Shown here: piece after piece, positions 36,591-45,436 of the stretch
Layout: each line of letters begins with the position of its first letter
Numbering within the stretch: the first letter of the stretch is position 1
DNA from: Geomonas paludis
Lineage (GTDB): Bacteria; Desulfobacterota; Desulfuromonadia; Geobacterales; Geobacteraceae
Length of the DNA stretch: 64,000 nucleotides
Direction of reading: 5' to 3'
Assembly (NCBI RefSeq): GCF_014193585.1
Contig: NZ_BLXY01000002.1
Span: 434,001-498,000, forward strand
The notes under the pieces: model-generated
Seen by the model: the letters and a program-made list of their open reading frames with translations, nothing else
Told to the model about the DNA's origin: nothing
The model's database searches: none
Program-made: the position numbers and the translations under genes

Positions 36591-36767
36591 TCACCCGGAA
36601 CCTTCGGCGCCACCTCCAAGCCGAGCAGATACTCCGAGGATGGCATTTTCGCCGCCAAGGACTGTCCTCCCCTTTCCTTCTTTTGTCTCAGCCTGATCCG
36701 ATTCAGCTCTGGTTGCGGACAGGCTATTAGAACTGCCTGTTTGAAGAACGATGTCCCCTTCTCTCAT
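36591..36767 (-). CDS. Possible 58-residue protein upstream of the barrel gene
   Basis: MREGDIVLQTGSSNSLSATR and on, preceded by GGGGAGGC and ending 26 bp before the barrel-protein start. No family is recognised and composition is low-complexity. It is listed because the ribosome site and spacing fit the operon, but it may be noncoding. Confidence 0.3.
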   Translation of the reverse strand: MREGDIVLQTGSSNSLSATRAESDQAETKEGKGRTVLGGENAILGVSARLGGGAEGSG

Positions 36768-36778
36768 GCCTCCCCTAC

Positions 36779-37090
36779 TCACGGCTGCACCAAATCTACC
36801 GGCGCTGCAGGCTCGGCAGGCAACACAGCCCTTTTCCTCTCCTTCTTCGGCTTGGTTTGCTCCGCTTCGCTCCCCTGTTTTACATAAGCGGCGAAGGCGC
36901 GATCTAACTCGAAGAAACTGGAAAAAATCTGTTCGGCCACGAAGTCAGGGCTGGGGTCCTGCCCGTAGATCTCCTTGTACACAGCAAGGTAGGTGTTGAA
37001 GGTTTCCAGCACGGGTACAGGTAGCCTGAAGGTTATTTTCTGCTTTTCCGGCGGGGCTGGGAGTGGTTTTATGCGTAGTCTCGATTCCAT
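36779..37090 (-). CDS. DUF2274 family protein
   Basis: A 103-residue protein: MESRLRIKPLPAPPEKQKIT, then FRLPVPVLETFNTYLAVYKE and a helical end with Lys-rich tail. DUF2274 genes regularly follow trbI in Trb-type mating channel operons; their role is unknown. It begins 11 bp after trbI, with TAGGAGG 5 bases before the ATG. Confidence 0.8.
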   Translation of the reverse strand: MESRLRIKPLPAPPEKQKITFRLPVPVLETFNTYLAVYKEIYGQDPSPDFVAEQIFSSFFELDRAFAAYVKQGSEAEQTKPKKERKRAVLPAEPAAPVDLVQP

Positions 37091-37100
37091 CTTGCACCTC

Positions 37101-38342
37101 CTACTCCATGAATGGTTTAAGGATCATATCCTTGGTGACGAAAACGTTGATCTTGTCGCCGGGGGAAACCTCGATGCTGGGCTGCATGTTGAGGACCTTG
37201 TTGGTGTGCTGCTGGGCGGCCTGGTTTATGTTCTGCGCGGCACCGGACACGGCGAGGTTACCGAAGGTGGGGGGGACGTTGGGGGCACCCTGCCCTCCCA
37301 CGGCGACCTGGGCGCCTGCGCCGATGACGCTTCCCAGCACCACGCCGGTGACCAGCTTCCCGTAGTGGTTGTTCACGCGGCCGCCCATCCCGGCGTAGCC
37401 AGATAGGTCGGCGCCCGGCATCCCCTCCAGGTTGATGGATTCGCCGTTGGGCATGATGAGGCGAGTCCAGACCACCAGGACCCGCTCCTGTCCGAAGGCG
37501 ACCTTTGAGTCGTACTCGCCGATCAACCTGGTTCCCTGCGGCACCAGTAGGTAGTTTCCGGTCACGGTGTCGAACACGTTTTCCCTCAACTGGGCAATGA
37601 TCTGACCCGGGAGATCCGAGTTGATGCCGGTGATCAGGGTCGCGGGAAGAATGGTCCCGGCCTTGATCTCGTACTGGGAGATCGGGGCCATCAGGGTCGT
37701 CTTCAGGTACGGGAGGTCCTGTTGCCGCTCCCTGGAAAAATCCCGTTTTTCCCCCTGCATGTTCTGGTCATCGGGGACCGGCCGTTCGCCTAACTGCGGC
37801 AGCCCCGGCAATGTCGGTACCACAAGGGGGCGGGGTTCCTCTCCCCTCCCCTGCTGCGGAGGCTCCCCCTGGCTGAAGGTGACCGGGGAGCTGATTGCGG
37901 TGAGGCCGTCCTTGTGCGCGTGGCTCTCGGCGGTCTGCCCTGGCAAGGTGACGGTGTAGGCGGAAGTTGGCTGCTGCGTGGGGGCCGGCTCCGCCACAGC
38001 GTCGGGTCCAGGATCACGGCCGGCCTTTCCGCTCTGCCCCGCCGCCGGTCGGGACGCCTGCTTGCGCCCCAGTTCCTGATAGTTTCCTGGAGCCGAAATC
38101 ATGGGATCGGGAAGACCCGGCGCAGTCTGGCTTTTCACCTCTTCTTCCTTGACGGGTTTGCGCTCCTCCCCCGTGGCGGTCTTCTTAGGGGAGAGGCCGG
38201 CGACCAGGGCGAAGGTGATGCTGGCGGTGAAGACCACGGTCAGGACGGTGAGGGCCTTCCGGTTGAAGCGCACCACCTTCACGGTAATCTTCTCAAGCGG
38301 CCCCGGGGTGGATTCTTCGCCTTGAGTTTCTTTGGCTGCCAT
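37101..38342 (-). CDS. trbI: Conjugal transfer protein TrbI (VirB10-like)
   Basis: A 413-residue VirB10 homologue that spans the inner membrane and helps form the outer-membrane core of the type IV secretion channel. One membrane helix at about residues 31-50 (LTVLTVVFTASITFALVAGL), a long Pro-rich periplasmic linker (about 55-205), then the conserved beta-barrel domain with ISQYEIKAGTILPATLITGI and VPQGTRLIGEYDSKV. The start MAAKETQGEE was placed at 38342, with GGAGA upstream, 15 bp after the trbG stop. Confidence 0.95.
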   Translation of the reverse strand: MAAKETQGEESTPGPLEKITVKVVRFNRKALTVLTVVFTASITFALVAGLSPKKTATGEERKPVKEEEVKSQTAPGLPDPMISAPGNYQELGRKQASRPAAGQSGKAGRDPGPDAVAEPAPTQQPTSAYTVTLPGQTAESHAHKDGLTAISSPVTFSQGEPPQQGRGEEPRPLVVPTLPGLPQLGERPVPDDQNMQGEKRDFSRERQQDLPYLKTTLMAPISQYEIKAGTILPATLITGINSDLPGQIIAQLRENVFDTVTGNYLLVPQGTRLIGEYDSKVAFGQERVLVVWTRLIMPNGESINLEGMPGADLSGYAGMGGRVNNHYGKLVTGVVLGSVIGAGAQVAVGGQGAPNVPPTFGNLAVSGAAQNINQAAQQHTNKVLNMQPSIEVSPGDKINVFVTKDMILKPFME

Positions 38343-38356
38343 GCGTGTCTCCGTTT

Positions 38357-39388
38357 TCAGCGCCCGTTTTTCCCAGGCTCGGTGTATCTCTCGCCGGAGG
38401 AGAACCAGGGGATCTGCCTGATGATGCGGACCTTGTCCTTCTTGCCGCTTCTGAGCTCCGCCTCCTCGAAGAGGCGGTCCACGATGAAGTAGTCCCCCTT
38501 GATGCGGTAATTGACCAGGTTCAGCTTCTTGCCGTCCTTGATGAAGAGGACCGGGGCCTCGCTGCTCTTCATCTCGGGGGCTATCTGGATGTAGGTCTTG
38601 CTCCCGTCGTCGAAGGCTCTCAGCGGCACCCAGGCGTACTTCTTGTCGGCCTTGATCTTGTACTTGAAGTTGAGGTTGGCGGCGATGATCGCGGGGGCGG
38701 CCACCATGCCGTCCAGGCGCTGCTGCTCCTTGCGGATCTGCGCCGACTTGGCGGTCATCTCCTCGTCCGAATAGGCCCACCCCACGGTGGGGATGAAGAA
38801 ATCGTCGTTACTCTGGGCGTAGAGACGGTAGGAATGGCGGTCGGTGACGATCAGGAAGTTAGTCTCGATGCCGGCCTGCTTGGGTTTGATCAGAACGTGG
38901 GTGGTGACGTTGCTGCCGCTGCCGTCCTCGACGGTGCCGACTTCCCAGCGGAAGGTGTCCCCCGCTACGATCTTCCCCGTCAGCCGCTCGCCCGGCTGCA
39001 ACTGAATGTCCACCACGTGGTTCAGCGCGGCGTAGATCATGTAGATGGCGTCCGGAACGTAGGAATAGATGGTCTTGCTCTCGACGGACATCGCGTTAAC
39101 CGGGCGCTGCACCGACTGCTTGACCCGGTGTTCCATGATCTGCCGGTCGCTCAGCCCCTCTTTTCGCACCGGTTTTTTCGCCTGCTGTTTCTTGATCTGG
39201 AGTCCCTTAGGTTGGGCCGGCTGCGGCGCTGCCTGGGCCTGCGGCTGCGGTACGGTTTGCGGTGGAGAGGTTTGCACGGGGGCAGATGCGGGTATTGCCG
39301 GGACGACCTCGCTGTGCACGGGGGGAGGCCCGGCCAGGGATGAGGATGGGAGGGCCAGCAGCAAAAGGGCCAGCAGTATCCTTTTCAT
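38357..39388 (-). CDS. trbG: Conjugal transfer protein TrbG (VirB9-like)
   Basis: A 343-residue VirB9 homologue: signal peptide (ILLALLLLALPSSSLA), a Pro/Gln-rich linker, an N-terminal VirB9 domain (IYSYVPDAIYMIYAALNHVV is close to its start) and a C-terminal domain with FKYKIKADKKYAWVPLRAFD and GDYFIVDRLFEEAELRSG. It forms the outer-membrane core ring with TrbI. The ATG overlaps the trbF stop (ATGA), showing translational coupling. Confidence 0.94.
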   Translation of the reverse strand: MKRILLALLLLALPSSSLAGPPPVHSEVVPAIPASAPVQTSPPQTVPQPQAQAAPQPAQPKGLQIKKQQAKKPVRKEGLSDRQIMEHRVKQSVQRPVNAMSVESKTIYSYVPDAIYMIYAALNHVVDIQLQPGERLTGKIVAGDTFRWEVGTVEDGSGSNVTTHVLIKPKQAGIETNFLIVTDRHSYRLYAQSNDDFFIPTVGWAYSDEEMTAKSAQIRKEQQRLDGMVAAPAIIAANLNFKYKIKADKKYAWVPLRAFDDGSKTYIQIAPEMKSSEAPVLFIKDGKKLNLVNYRIKGDYFIVDRLFEEAELRSGKKDKVRIIRQIPWFSSGERYTEPGKNGR

Positions 39389-40086
39389 TTGGCCGCCTCC
39401 TGGGACCAGCTGAAGTGCCTGATGTAAAGGCCGAGCGGGTTTTGCTTCAGCATAGCCTCCTCTGTGGGAGGGGAGATTTCCACCGTGAAGAGGCCGGTCA
39501 TGTTCCGGGCCCCGCTGCTGATCCCATCCTTGCTGAAACAGTTCTCCTCCCAACGCACCTGGTAGGTGTCGCCGGAAAGAGGCACCACGCTCTTGATCTG
39601 CACCGACACCGTTTCCTGCCCGACCTTCTGCAGCGGCTGCTCCTTCTGCGCGATCTCGTTCAGGGTGTTGGCGGCGCTCTGGCGCAGGTAGCCGTAGGCG
39701 GAGAGCCAGCGCTCCTTGGCCACAACCGGGTCGAGGGGAACCGAGCGCACGTAGGTGACGAACTGGGAGAGGAAGTACTGCAAGACGGCCCGGCTCGGCG
39801 TGTAGTTGGTCCGGGTGGCAGGCCCGGCGGCCTGCACCAGGCCGTCCCCGTTCACCTGCACCACGTAAGGGACCACCTTGGACTTGGCGGACTGAAAGAT
39901 CAGGCCGCCGGTCAAGAGGGCGCAGATCCCCGCGAGGGCAAGGGCCATGATGCGCCAGTTTTTCGCCTGGACCCTCGCGGTGCCGATGCGGTTGTCCCAC
40001 TCCTCTCGGGCCTTCTGATAGGGGGTAAGGGCAGCCCCTTCCGGGACGTAAGCGATCGGCGGCTGGTTCAATTCGTTGGACGCCAT
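39385..40086 (-). CDS. trbF: Conjugal transfer protein TrbF (VirB8-like)
   Basis: A 233-residue VirB8 homologue, an inner-membrane assembly factor. One membrane helix (about residues 48-67, IMALALAGICALLTGGLIFQ) and a periplasmic NTF2-like domain with VVPYVVQVNGDGLVQ, YVRSVPLDPVVAKERW and the end PLGLYIRHFSWSQE. Its stop overlaps the trbG start, and a small lipoprotein gene lies just upstream. Confidence 0.94.
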   Translation of the reverse strand: MASNELNQPPIAYVPEGAALTPYQKAREEWDNRIGTARVQAKNWRIMALALAGICALLTGGLIFQSAKSKVVPYVVQVNGDGLVQAAGPATRTNYTPSRAVLQYFLSQFVTYVRSVPLDPVVAKERWLSAYGYLRQSAANTLNEIAQKEQPLQKVGQETVSVQIKSVVPLSGDTYQVRWEENCFSKDGISSGARNMTGLFTVEISPPTEEAMLKQNPLGLYIRHFSWSQEAAK

Positions 40087-40110
40087 ATCGGTTTCCTCAT
40101 TCTCTAAGCT

Positions 40111-40317
40111 TTACTTGGCAACACCACCTGGGCGTTTTTGCCGGTCCCCAAACTCGTTTTCATAGCCGTCCAGGAATGAAGGGGCCGGGCGCACCTTCCG
40201 CTCACCCCTGACGCCCCAATCGCGAAACCTATCGTTTTTGGCATCCTCGCTCTTTCCGCAAGAAACGACCATCAACAGCATCGCTACCACTAGAACAACG
40301 CCAAATAGCTTTCGCAT
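40111..40317 (-). CDS. Small lipoprotein at the VirB7 position
   Basis: A 68-residue protein with a lipoprotein signal (VVLVVAMLLMVVSC; lipidation Cys in VVSC) and a short basic tail. It sits between the VirB6-like trbL and the VirB8-like trbF, the same place as virB7 in virB operons, where VirB7 anchors VirB9 to the outer membrane. The tail motif FRDWGVRGERKVRPAPSFL closely matches the C-terminus of TrbJ in the same operon (FRDWGKKGARAVKPNPGFL). RP4-type TrbH or TrbK are other possible counterparts. GGGAGG precedes the ATG. Confidence 0.8.
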   Translation of the reverse strand: MRKLFGVVLVVAMLLMVVSCGKSEDAKNDRFRDWGVRGERKVRPAPSFLDGYENEFGDRQKRPGGVAK

Positions 40318-40343
40318 GGAGACCTCCCTTTGAAGAATCAGTT

Positions 40344-41573
40344 TCATACTTCTCTCAGTTGGACAGACACACCGCCTCCGGAATGGGTATCGTGGGGAAC
40401 AACTCCGCGAGCCATCAGAACATTTTGTGCCCAACGAGGGCTGGAGGAAGGGTTCGGTGAGGGTCCTGCCCCTTTCTTTTGAAGAAGGTCCCGTGCCCAT
40501 TGTGGCGGCGTGTCCTGTGACGAGCTAGCAATGGTGCCCGAGGATGCCCCTAGCGATGTCGAAGTTGTCGCCGATGGGACATTTCCACCAGGGGAAGGAG
40601 GCGGATGTCCCGTGGGTGCCGCCCTCCTCATGCCATCGCCGCCAGACGCCGCAGCTGCGGTGGCTTGAACTCCCGCCCGCGCAATTTGCTGTGCCGCTCC
40701 CGTTATCATTGCCCCCCCAGCGGCGATTCCACCAGCTACAGCCACCCCTGTTGAAGCCACGGCTCCAAGGCCAAGACCTGGAGACCCTGCCATCAGACCA
40801 CCCGCGACAGCGGGTGCGTGCCAAGCAAGCCCCATGATGGTCAGGGCAACAAGCAAAATGAGGGATATTTCTTGGAAGGTCGGATCTGGAGGGAGGGTGA
40901 GCGTAGCTAAGGTTTGCTGCGAAACTGAAAGGATAAAGGCTAGAACCATGAGCCGAATACCAAAAGCGATGATCGCCCCGAATACTTTTTCAGCTAAGAA
41001 AGCAGTGTGTTTAAACACCCCAAAGGGGACAAGCATCAAGCCTAAAGCGGATATTATGTAAAATTCCAAATAAGTCACGAAGACCAGCAAGGCTATGCCA
41101 AAAAAAGCGATGACAATAAGAACTGCGGCAAATTGGGTCAGTAACATATCCATCGCATGGCGGATGCTGACGTTCCAGAGGCTATAGTTCTGCGTGTGCT
41201 CGAAAATCGGCGCAGTGACCGCGAAACCGTACTCAACGATGCGGGAAGGATCCGTGATAAGATTGACGGGAGTGGTGCCACCTCCGGCGATGGTGCCGGT
41301 TTGAATAAACCCGAGCAAGATTATACGAACCAGCCACTCGTAATTATTAACCACCCAAACGAAGAAGCCGATTTGCATCACTTTTTTCAGGAAGGTTACC
41401 TCGATTTTGTGACCGCCATCAAACGCCATCCATAGCCCAGCAAGACAAATCTCCAGTGTTGCCAACATGGACAGAAGGGTTTTGGCGTTGGGCAAGACCT
41501 TCCCATACCCGGGGACGATGGAACCCATGAAAACATTAAGAAGATCGGTCAATATTCCAGAACTAATAGCCAT
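40344..41573 (-). CDS. trbL: Conjugal transfer protein TrbL (VirB6-like)
   Basis: A 409-residue polytopic inner-membrane protein, the VirB6 counterpart. At least five hydrophobic segments are visible (around 38-50, 66-90, 145-170, 172-190, 205-260), then an Ala/Gly stretch and a soluble Ser/Pro-rich tail. The tail carries two related units, PQWARDLLQKKG and PRWAQNVLMARG. It follows trbJ by 21 bp with AAAGGG before the ATG. Confidence 0.92.
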   Translation of the reverse strand: MAISSGILTDLLNVFMGSIVPGYGKVLPNAKTLLSMLATLEICLAGLWMAFDGGHKIEVTFLKKVMQIGFFVWVVNNYEWLVRIILLGFIQTGTIAGGGTTPVNLITDPSRIVEYGFAVTAPIFEHTQNYSLWNVSIRHAMDMLLTQFAAVLIVIAFFGIALLVFVTYLEFYIISALGLMLVPFGVFKHTAFLAEKVFGAIIAFGIRLMVLAFILSVSQQTLATLTLPPDPTFQEISLILLVALTIMGLAWHAPAVAGGLMAGSPGLGLGAVASTGVAVAGGIAAGGAMITGAAQQIARAGVQATAAAASGGDGMRRAAPTGHPPPSPGGNVPSATTSTSLGASSGTIASSSQDTPPQWARDLLQKKGAGPSPNPSSSPRWAQNVLMARGVVPHDTHSGGGVSVQLREV

Positions 41574-41594
41574 AACTAATGCCCTTTCCCTTTT

Positions 41595-42347
41595 TTATTT
41601 CAAAAAACCGGGATTTGGTTTTACGGCTCGTGCACCTTTTTTGCCCCAGTCCCGGAATAAATCCTTGCTCGCGGAACTGGCAGCCTCACCGTTTGAAGCC
41701 TTCTCCGCAAGATAAGCCGCATCCGCCTTGGCCGTAGTGGAAATCAGTTGTTGCAGCTGCATCAGCTGTTTCGTCTGTATGATGAGCAGCTGGTTCATGT
41801 TCTGCAGAAGGTCCTTGGTCCCCGAGGCGGAATCCGAACGGCCGCTGAGGTACTTGAGGGTTTTCTGGTCCCGGGCCATGGACTCCTGTAGCTTGGTTGT
41901 AACGGTCAGAATGTCGTAAGCGTTTTGCTGGTTTTTCTTGGACCATTCCACCGACTGTTTCGCGTAATCGGAGCTCTTTTGTCCCTGGTAGGTCTTGAAG
42001 TCCGGGTAAAGCTCTTGGAACTGCCCCTGCATCTTGGAGAAGTCGTTGCTTATTCCAATCGATGAAGCCATCACCCGCTGCATTTGGTTCAGGTTGGAAA
42101 GGTCGATCTGGTAACCAAGGTTGTGCAGGTTCGCATACTCGTTTCGCAGCTGCTGCATCTGCGTCGCATATTGCTCGGTTTGCAAGGAATACTGGTCCAA
42201 GGACAGAATGTAATTGATCAACTGACGCTGAAAAGCAGCGGGGTCGAAGACGATATCACCGACACCCAGCACAGCCTGTGCGGAGTGTGGAAAAGCGATC
42301 TGCAGCAATGCCAGCAAAAGGCAAAGAAACAGCAATCGTTTGATCAT
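41595..42347 (-). CDS. trbJ: Conjugal transfer protein TrbJ (VirB5-like)
   Basis: A 250-residue exported protein with a signal peptide (LLFLCLLLALLQIAFPHSAQA) followed by helical, Gln-rich segments (YSLQTEQYATQMQQLRNEYA) typical of TrbJ/VirB5, a minor pilus-tip component. The C-terminus FRDWGKKGARAVKPNPGFL is shared with the small lipoprotein two genes on. The ATG overlaps the trbE stop by 4 bp, with AGGAGG upstream. Confidence 0.92.
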   Translation of the reverse strand: MIKRLLFLCLLLALLQIAFPHSAQAVLGVGDIVFDPAAFQRQLINYILSLDQYSLQTEQYATQMQQLRNEYANLHNLGYQIDLSNLNQMQRVMASSIGISNDFSKMQGQFQELYPDFKTYQGQKSSDYAKQSVEWSKKNQQNAYDILTVTTKLQESMARDQKTLKYLSGRSDSASGTKDLLQNMNQLLIIQTKQLMQLQQLISTTAKADAAYLAEKASNGEAASSASKDLFRDWGKKGARAVKPNPGFLK

Positions 42348-44770
42348 GGTTTTCCTCCTGTCGCGGACCACAGAGCCTCCGCTCCCCAAGAAAGGCCCTT
42401 GTGGTTGAGCCATTGCGTGCCGAACTGGTCCCTGCCGCCCTCCGCCAGGATCTTCTTGGCCTGGATCTGGTCCTCTTTGGAAGTGGCCGCACAAAAGGCG
42501 AGTCCCAGGGGACCGAGTCCCAGCTCGAAGAGCCGGTTCCCCAGGGTGCTCTGGTAGTAATACTGGCGTTTGGGCTGGGCCATGGCGAGCATCTGGATCT
42601 GCCGCTCGTTGAGGCCGAATCGGCGGTACACCCTGGCGGTTTCCTCCTCCATGGCCCTGTCATTGGGAAGGAAGATCCTAGTGGGGCAACTCTCCATGAG
42701 CGCCGCTGAAATGGGACAACTCTCGATGTCGGTTAGCCCCTGGGTCGCGAAAATGACGGAGACGTTCTGCTTTCTGAGCGTCTTCAGCCACTCCCTGATC
42801 CTGGGCGCGAAGGCGGGGCTGTCAAAGAAAAGCCACGCCTCGTTCAAAAAGAGCAGGGTGGGAATGGCGGCGGAAAACCTCTGTTCGAGGCGGTGAAACA
42901 GATAAGACAGGGCGGGGACCACGGCGGCCGACGTCCCCATGAGGGCTTCCATCTCGAAGACCTGCCAGCGGGAGTAGTTGAGGGTATCGCGGGTGGCGTC
43001 GAAGATGTGGCCCAGGGGGCCGTCTACGGAATAGGGAAAGAGCGCTTGCCGGATCACCTGGTCCTGGCTCAAGGCGATGAAGCCTGAGATGGTGCGCTGT
43101 TCCAGAGGGGTCGTGGCGAGGCTGGTGAGGGTGCCCCAGACTTCCGCCTTGATTCTCGGGGTCACAGTGACGTTCTCCTGCTGCAGCACGTCGAGAATCC
43201 ACTGGCTGGCCCAGCTCCGCTCCCTGTCGTCGTCGATGCCGGAGAGGGGTTGGAAGGCAAGCTGGTTGTCCCCGCCACCGCTCCCCAGATCGTAGAAATC
43301 GCCACCTAGTCCTGCGCTTATCACGCGGGAAGAACCACCTTTGTCGAAGATGTAGATCTGGCTGTTCGGGTAGCGCAGGAACTGCGCCTGCAGGGTGGCC
43401 ATGAGAACGTCCTTGCCCGCGCCGGTGGGACCGCAGATCATGGTGTGCCCGACGTCCCCGACGTGGAGGTTGAAGCGGAAGGGGGTGTTGCCGGAAGTTG
43501 TGGCGTGCATCAGGACTGGGCCGTTGAGGTGCTTGTTCTCCGTGGGGCCTGCCCACACTGCTGAAACCGGCATGAGGTGGGCGAGGTTCAGGGTGTTCAG
43601 AAGCGGCCGCCGCACGTTGGCGCGGGCGTGCCCGGGAAGGGAGCCGAGCCAGGCGTCAACGGCGTTCAGTGTCTCGTTTATGGTGACGAACCCCAAGCCG
43701 TTGATCGCCTGCTCGACCGCCCTGCTCTTCGCCTGCAGCCGTTCTGGATCACGGTCCCAGATGACCAGGTTGGCGGTGAAATAGCCGTAGCTCACGTGGT
43801 CGCCGGCGAGTTCCTGAAAGGCGGCGTCGGCGTCATAGGCCTTGTTCTCGGCGTCGCTGTCGGACATGGCGCTTTCCTGGTTGGTGATGCCCTCCTTCAC
43901 CAGCACCAGCACGCTTTTGCGCTTGGCGAACCAGCGCTTCTTGTACTTGGCGATCTCCGAGAGGGCGTCGGTCTTGTCCATGCAGATGAACCTGGTGCTC
44001 CAGCGGTATTCGATGGCCAAGCGGTTCAAGTCGTCGAGGAGGCCGGGGATGGACTGTCCGGGATAGCCCAAGACCGACAGCACCTTGATCGGCGTCTCTC
44101 CGAGCCTCGGTTCCAACCCTCCCACCAGGGGGGAGTCGGCGAGGACCGCGTCCAGGTACATGGGGATCTCCGGCACCCGCACCGGGTGGCGCTTGGGGCT
44201 GATGGTGTCGTGCAGATAGGTGAGGGTTTCCTGATCGTCCAGGGGATGGATCTCGGGGAAGATGGCGTGCATCAGGTCGAAGATGCGGTTGGTTTCGTCC
44301 ACGAAACGGTCCAGTTGGGCACCATAATCCACAGAGACCCTGGCTGTGTTTTCCAGGAACAGCCCGGCCAGCCGGCTCTTCTGCTCGGAGGGTGGGAGAT
44401 AGAGAAAGGTGAGGGAATAGGCGCTTTCAAAATGGTCGTCGCCCTGGAAGGAGGCGCGGCGTTCCTCGTCGATCAGGTAAGCGAGCGGATGGTCGAAGGT
44501 CGAGGGGGGATATTCCCCGGCGACCATCCTCTGGGCCTCCGCCCATACGGCCCACCCTGCGGTGAGGCGTTTAAACACGTTGTTCACCCGCGCCGCAACG
44601 GAGACCAGTTCGGATTCCGTGGCGCTGTCCAGGTCGGGGCCTCGGTAGGAGAATGTCCTCTGGAAGGAGCCGTCCTTGTTGAGGACCACACCTGGCGCGA
44701 CCAAGGCCGCCCACGGGAGGAGGTCGGCCAGCCGGTCCGGCTTTTTCCTGTACTCACCGATGTTGAACAA
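42344..44770 (-). CDS. trbE: Conjugal transfer ATPase TrbE (VirB4-like), altered Walker residues
   Basis: An 808-residue VirB4-family ATPase that energises pilus assembly and transfer at the inner membrane. The CagE/TrbE N-terminal domain covers about residues 1-400. The P-loop at 447-454 reads GPTGAGKD, with Asp where Ser or Thr normally coordinates magnesium. The Walker B region (LLFLNEAW, 639-646) has Asn643 where Asp is usual. The frame is otherwise intact and full length, so this is not decay. The C-terminal ATQGLTDIE arginine-finger region is present. Confidence 0.93.
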   Translation of the reverse strand: MFNIGEYRKKPDRLADLLPWAALVAPGVVLNKDGSFQRTFSYRGPDLDSATESELVSVAARVNNVFKRLTAGWAVWAEAQRMVAGEYPPSTFDHPLAYLIDEERRASFQGDDHFESAYSLTFLYLPPSEQKSRLAGLFLENTARVSVDYGAQLDRFVDETNRIFDLMHAIFPEIHPLDDQETLTYLHDTISPKRHPVRVPEIPMYLDAVLADSPLVGGLEPRLGETPIKVLSVLGYPGQSIPGLLDDLNRLAIEYRWSTRFICMDKTDALSEIAKYKKRWFAKRKSVLVLVKEGITNQESAMSDSDAENKAYDADAAFQELAGDHVSYGYFTANLVIWDRDPERLQAKSRAVEQAINGLGFVTINETLNAVDAWLGSLPGHARANVRRPLLNTLNLAHLMPVSAVWAGPTENKHLNGPVLMHATTSGNTPFRFNLHVGDVGHTMICGPTGAGKDVLMATLQAQFLRYPNSQIYIFDKGGSSRVISAGLGGDFYDLGSGGGDNQLAFQPLSGIDDDRERSWASQWILDVLQQENVTVTPRIKAEVWGTLTSLATTPLEQRTISGFIALSQDQVIRQALFPYSVDGPLGHIFDATRDTLNYSRWQVFEMEALMGTSAAVVPALSYLFHRLEQRFSAAIPTLLFLNEAWLFFDSPAFAPRIREWLKTLRKQNVSVIFATQGLTDIESCPISAALMESCPTRIFLPNDRAMEEETARVYRRFGLNERQIQMLAMAQPKRQYYYQSTLGNRLFELGLGPLGLAFCAATSKEDQIQAKKILAEGGRDQFGTQWLNHKGLSWGAEALWSATGGKP

Positions 44771-44783
44771 GGGACCTCCCTTT

Positions 44784-45038
44784 TCAAACGGTGTAGAGGT
44801 TCTTTTGCCTGATGTGTCGACGAAAGCAGCTGAAGAATTCTGGGTCGGCTTTGGTGGCCGCCAAGGCCAGCATATGGATTACGATCCCAATGGGGAGGGC
44901 CAGAAAGGAATGGAGCCCAAGCCCCAGGGCAGCCACTAGGGTGCCATTGATGAGGGCAATGGTCCGGGGCACGCCGCCGATCAGAATCTGGTCGATGAGA
45001 CTCTTGTGAATCGGGATTTCGAATCCTTCCAGGGCCAT
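44784..45038 (-). CDS. trbD: Conjugal transfer protein TrbD (VirB3-like)
   Basis: An 84-residue inner-membrane protein. The order of a short N-terminal stretch (FEIPIHKSLIDQILIGGVPR), a hydrophobic pair (about 28-60) and a charged C-terminus matches VirB3/TrbD. It lies between the pilin gene and trbE, its normal place; in some systems it is fused to VirB4. Confidence 0.92.
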   Translation of the reverse strand: MALEGFEIPIHKSLIDQILIGGVPRTIALINGTLVAALGLGLHSFLALPIGIVIHMLALAATKADPEFFSCFRRHIRQKNLYTV

Positions 45039-45041
45039 CCT

Positions 45042-45362
45042 TTAAAACCTCACGCCGCCTGTGTACCCAAGGAAATCGGTGATGAAGGTGGTTGCCGAGA
45101 AGGTGATGGCCAGCCCGAAAACGACGCCTATGACCTTGCGCATGAACCCTCCTCCTTCGCTGAAAGCGAGACCGAGACCGGCCAGGACAATGGCCAGGAT
45201 CCCACCCGCTTTGGCCACCGGGCCGGTGATGCTGGCAAGGATTCTGCTGAGGGGAGATTCCCACGGCATGCCGCTCGCTCCGCCGGTGGCGAAGGCGGGG
45301 TGGGTGGAGAGGAAGACAAACAGGGTGATGCAGAGCCCGACGATCTTTTCTTTGCTCTTCAT
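45042..45362 (-). CDS. trbC: Conjugal transfer pilin TrbC (VirB2-like)
   Basis: A 106-residue prepilin: a long signal peptide (about residues 1-26, ending HPAFA), then two hydrophobic helices (about 52-70 and 78-98) separated by a short basic/Gly loop (SEGGGFMRK). RP4 TrbC is trimmed and cyclised with the help of TraF; a TraF-like peptidase is encoded at 54311-54838. GGAGG precedes the ATG. Confidence 0.92.
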   Translation of the reverse strand: MKSKEKIVGLCITLFVFLSTHPAFATGGASGMPWESPLSRILASITGPVAKAGGILAIVLAGLGLAFSEGGGFMRKVIGVVFGLAITFSATTFITDFLGYTGGVRF

Positions 45363-45436
45363 GCTGAACCTCCGTTGCGGGAAAAGATGACGCCGTTGGG
45401 AATTTTACCTAGTTTTTTAAAAATTGCTAATTTTTT

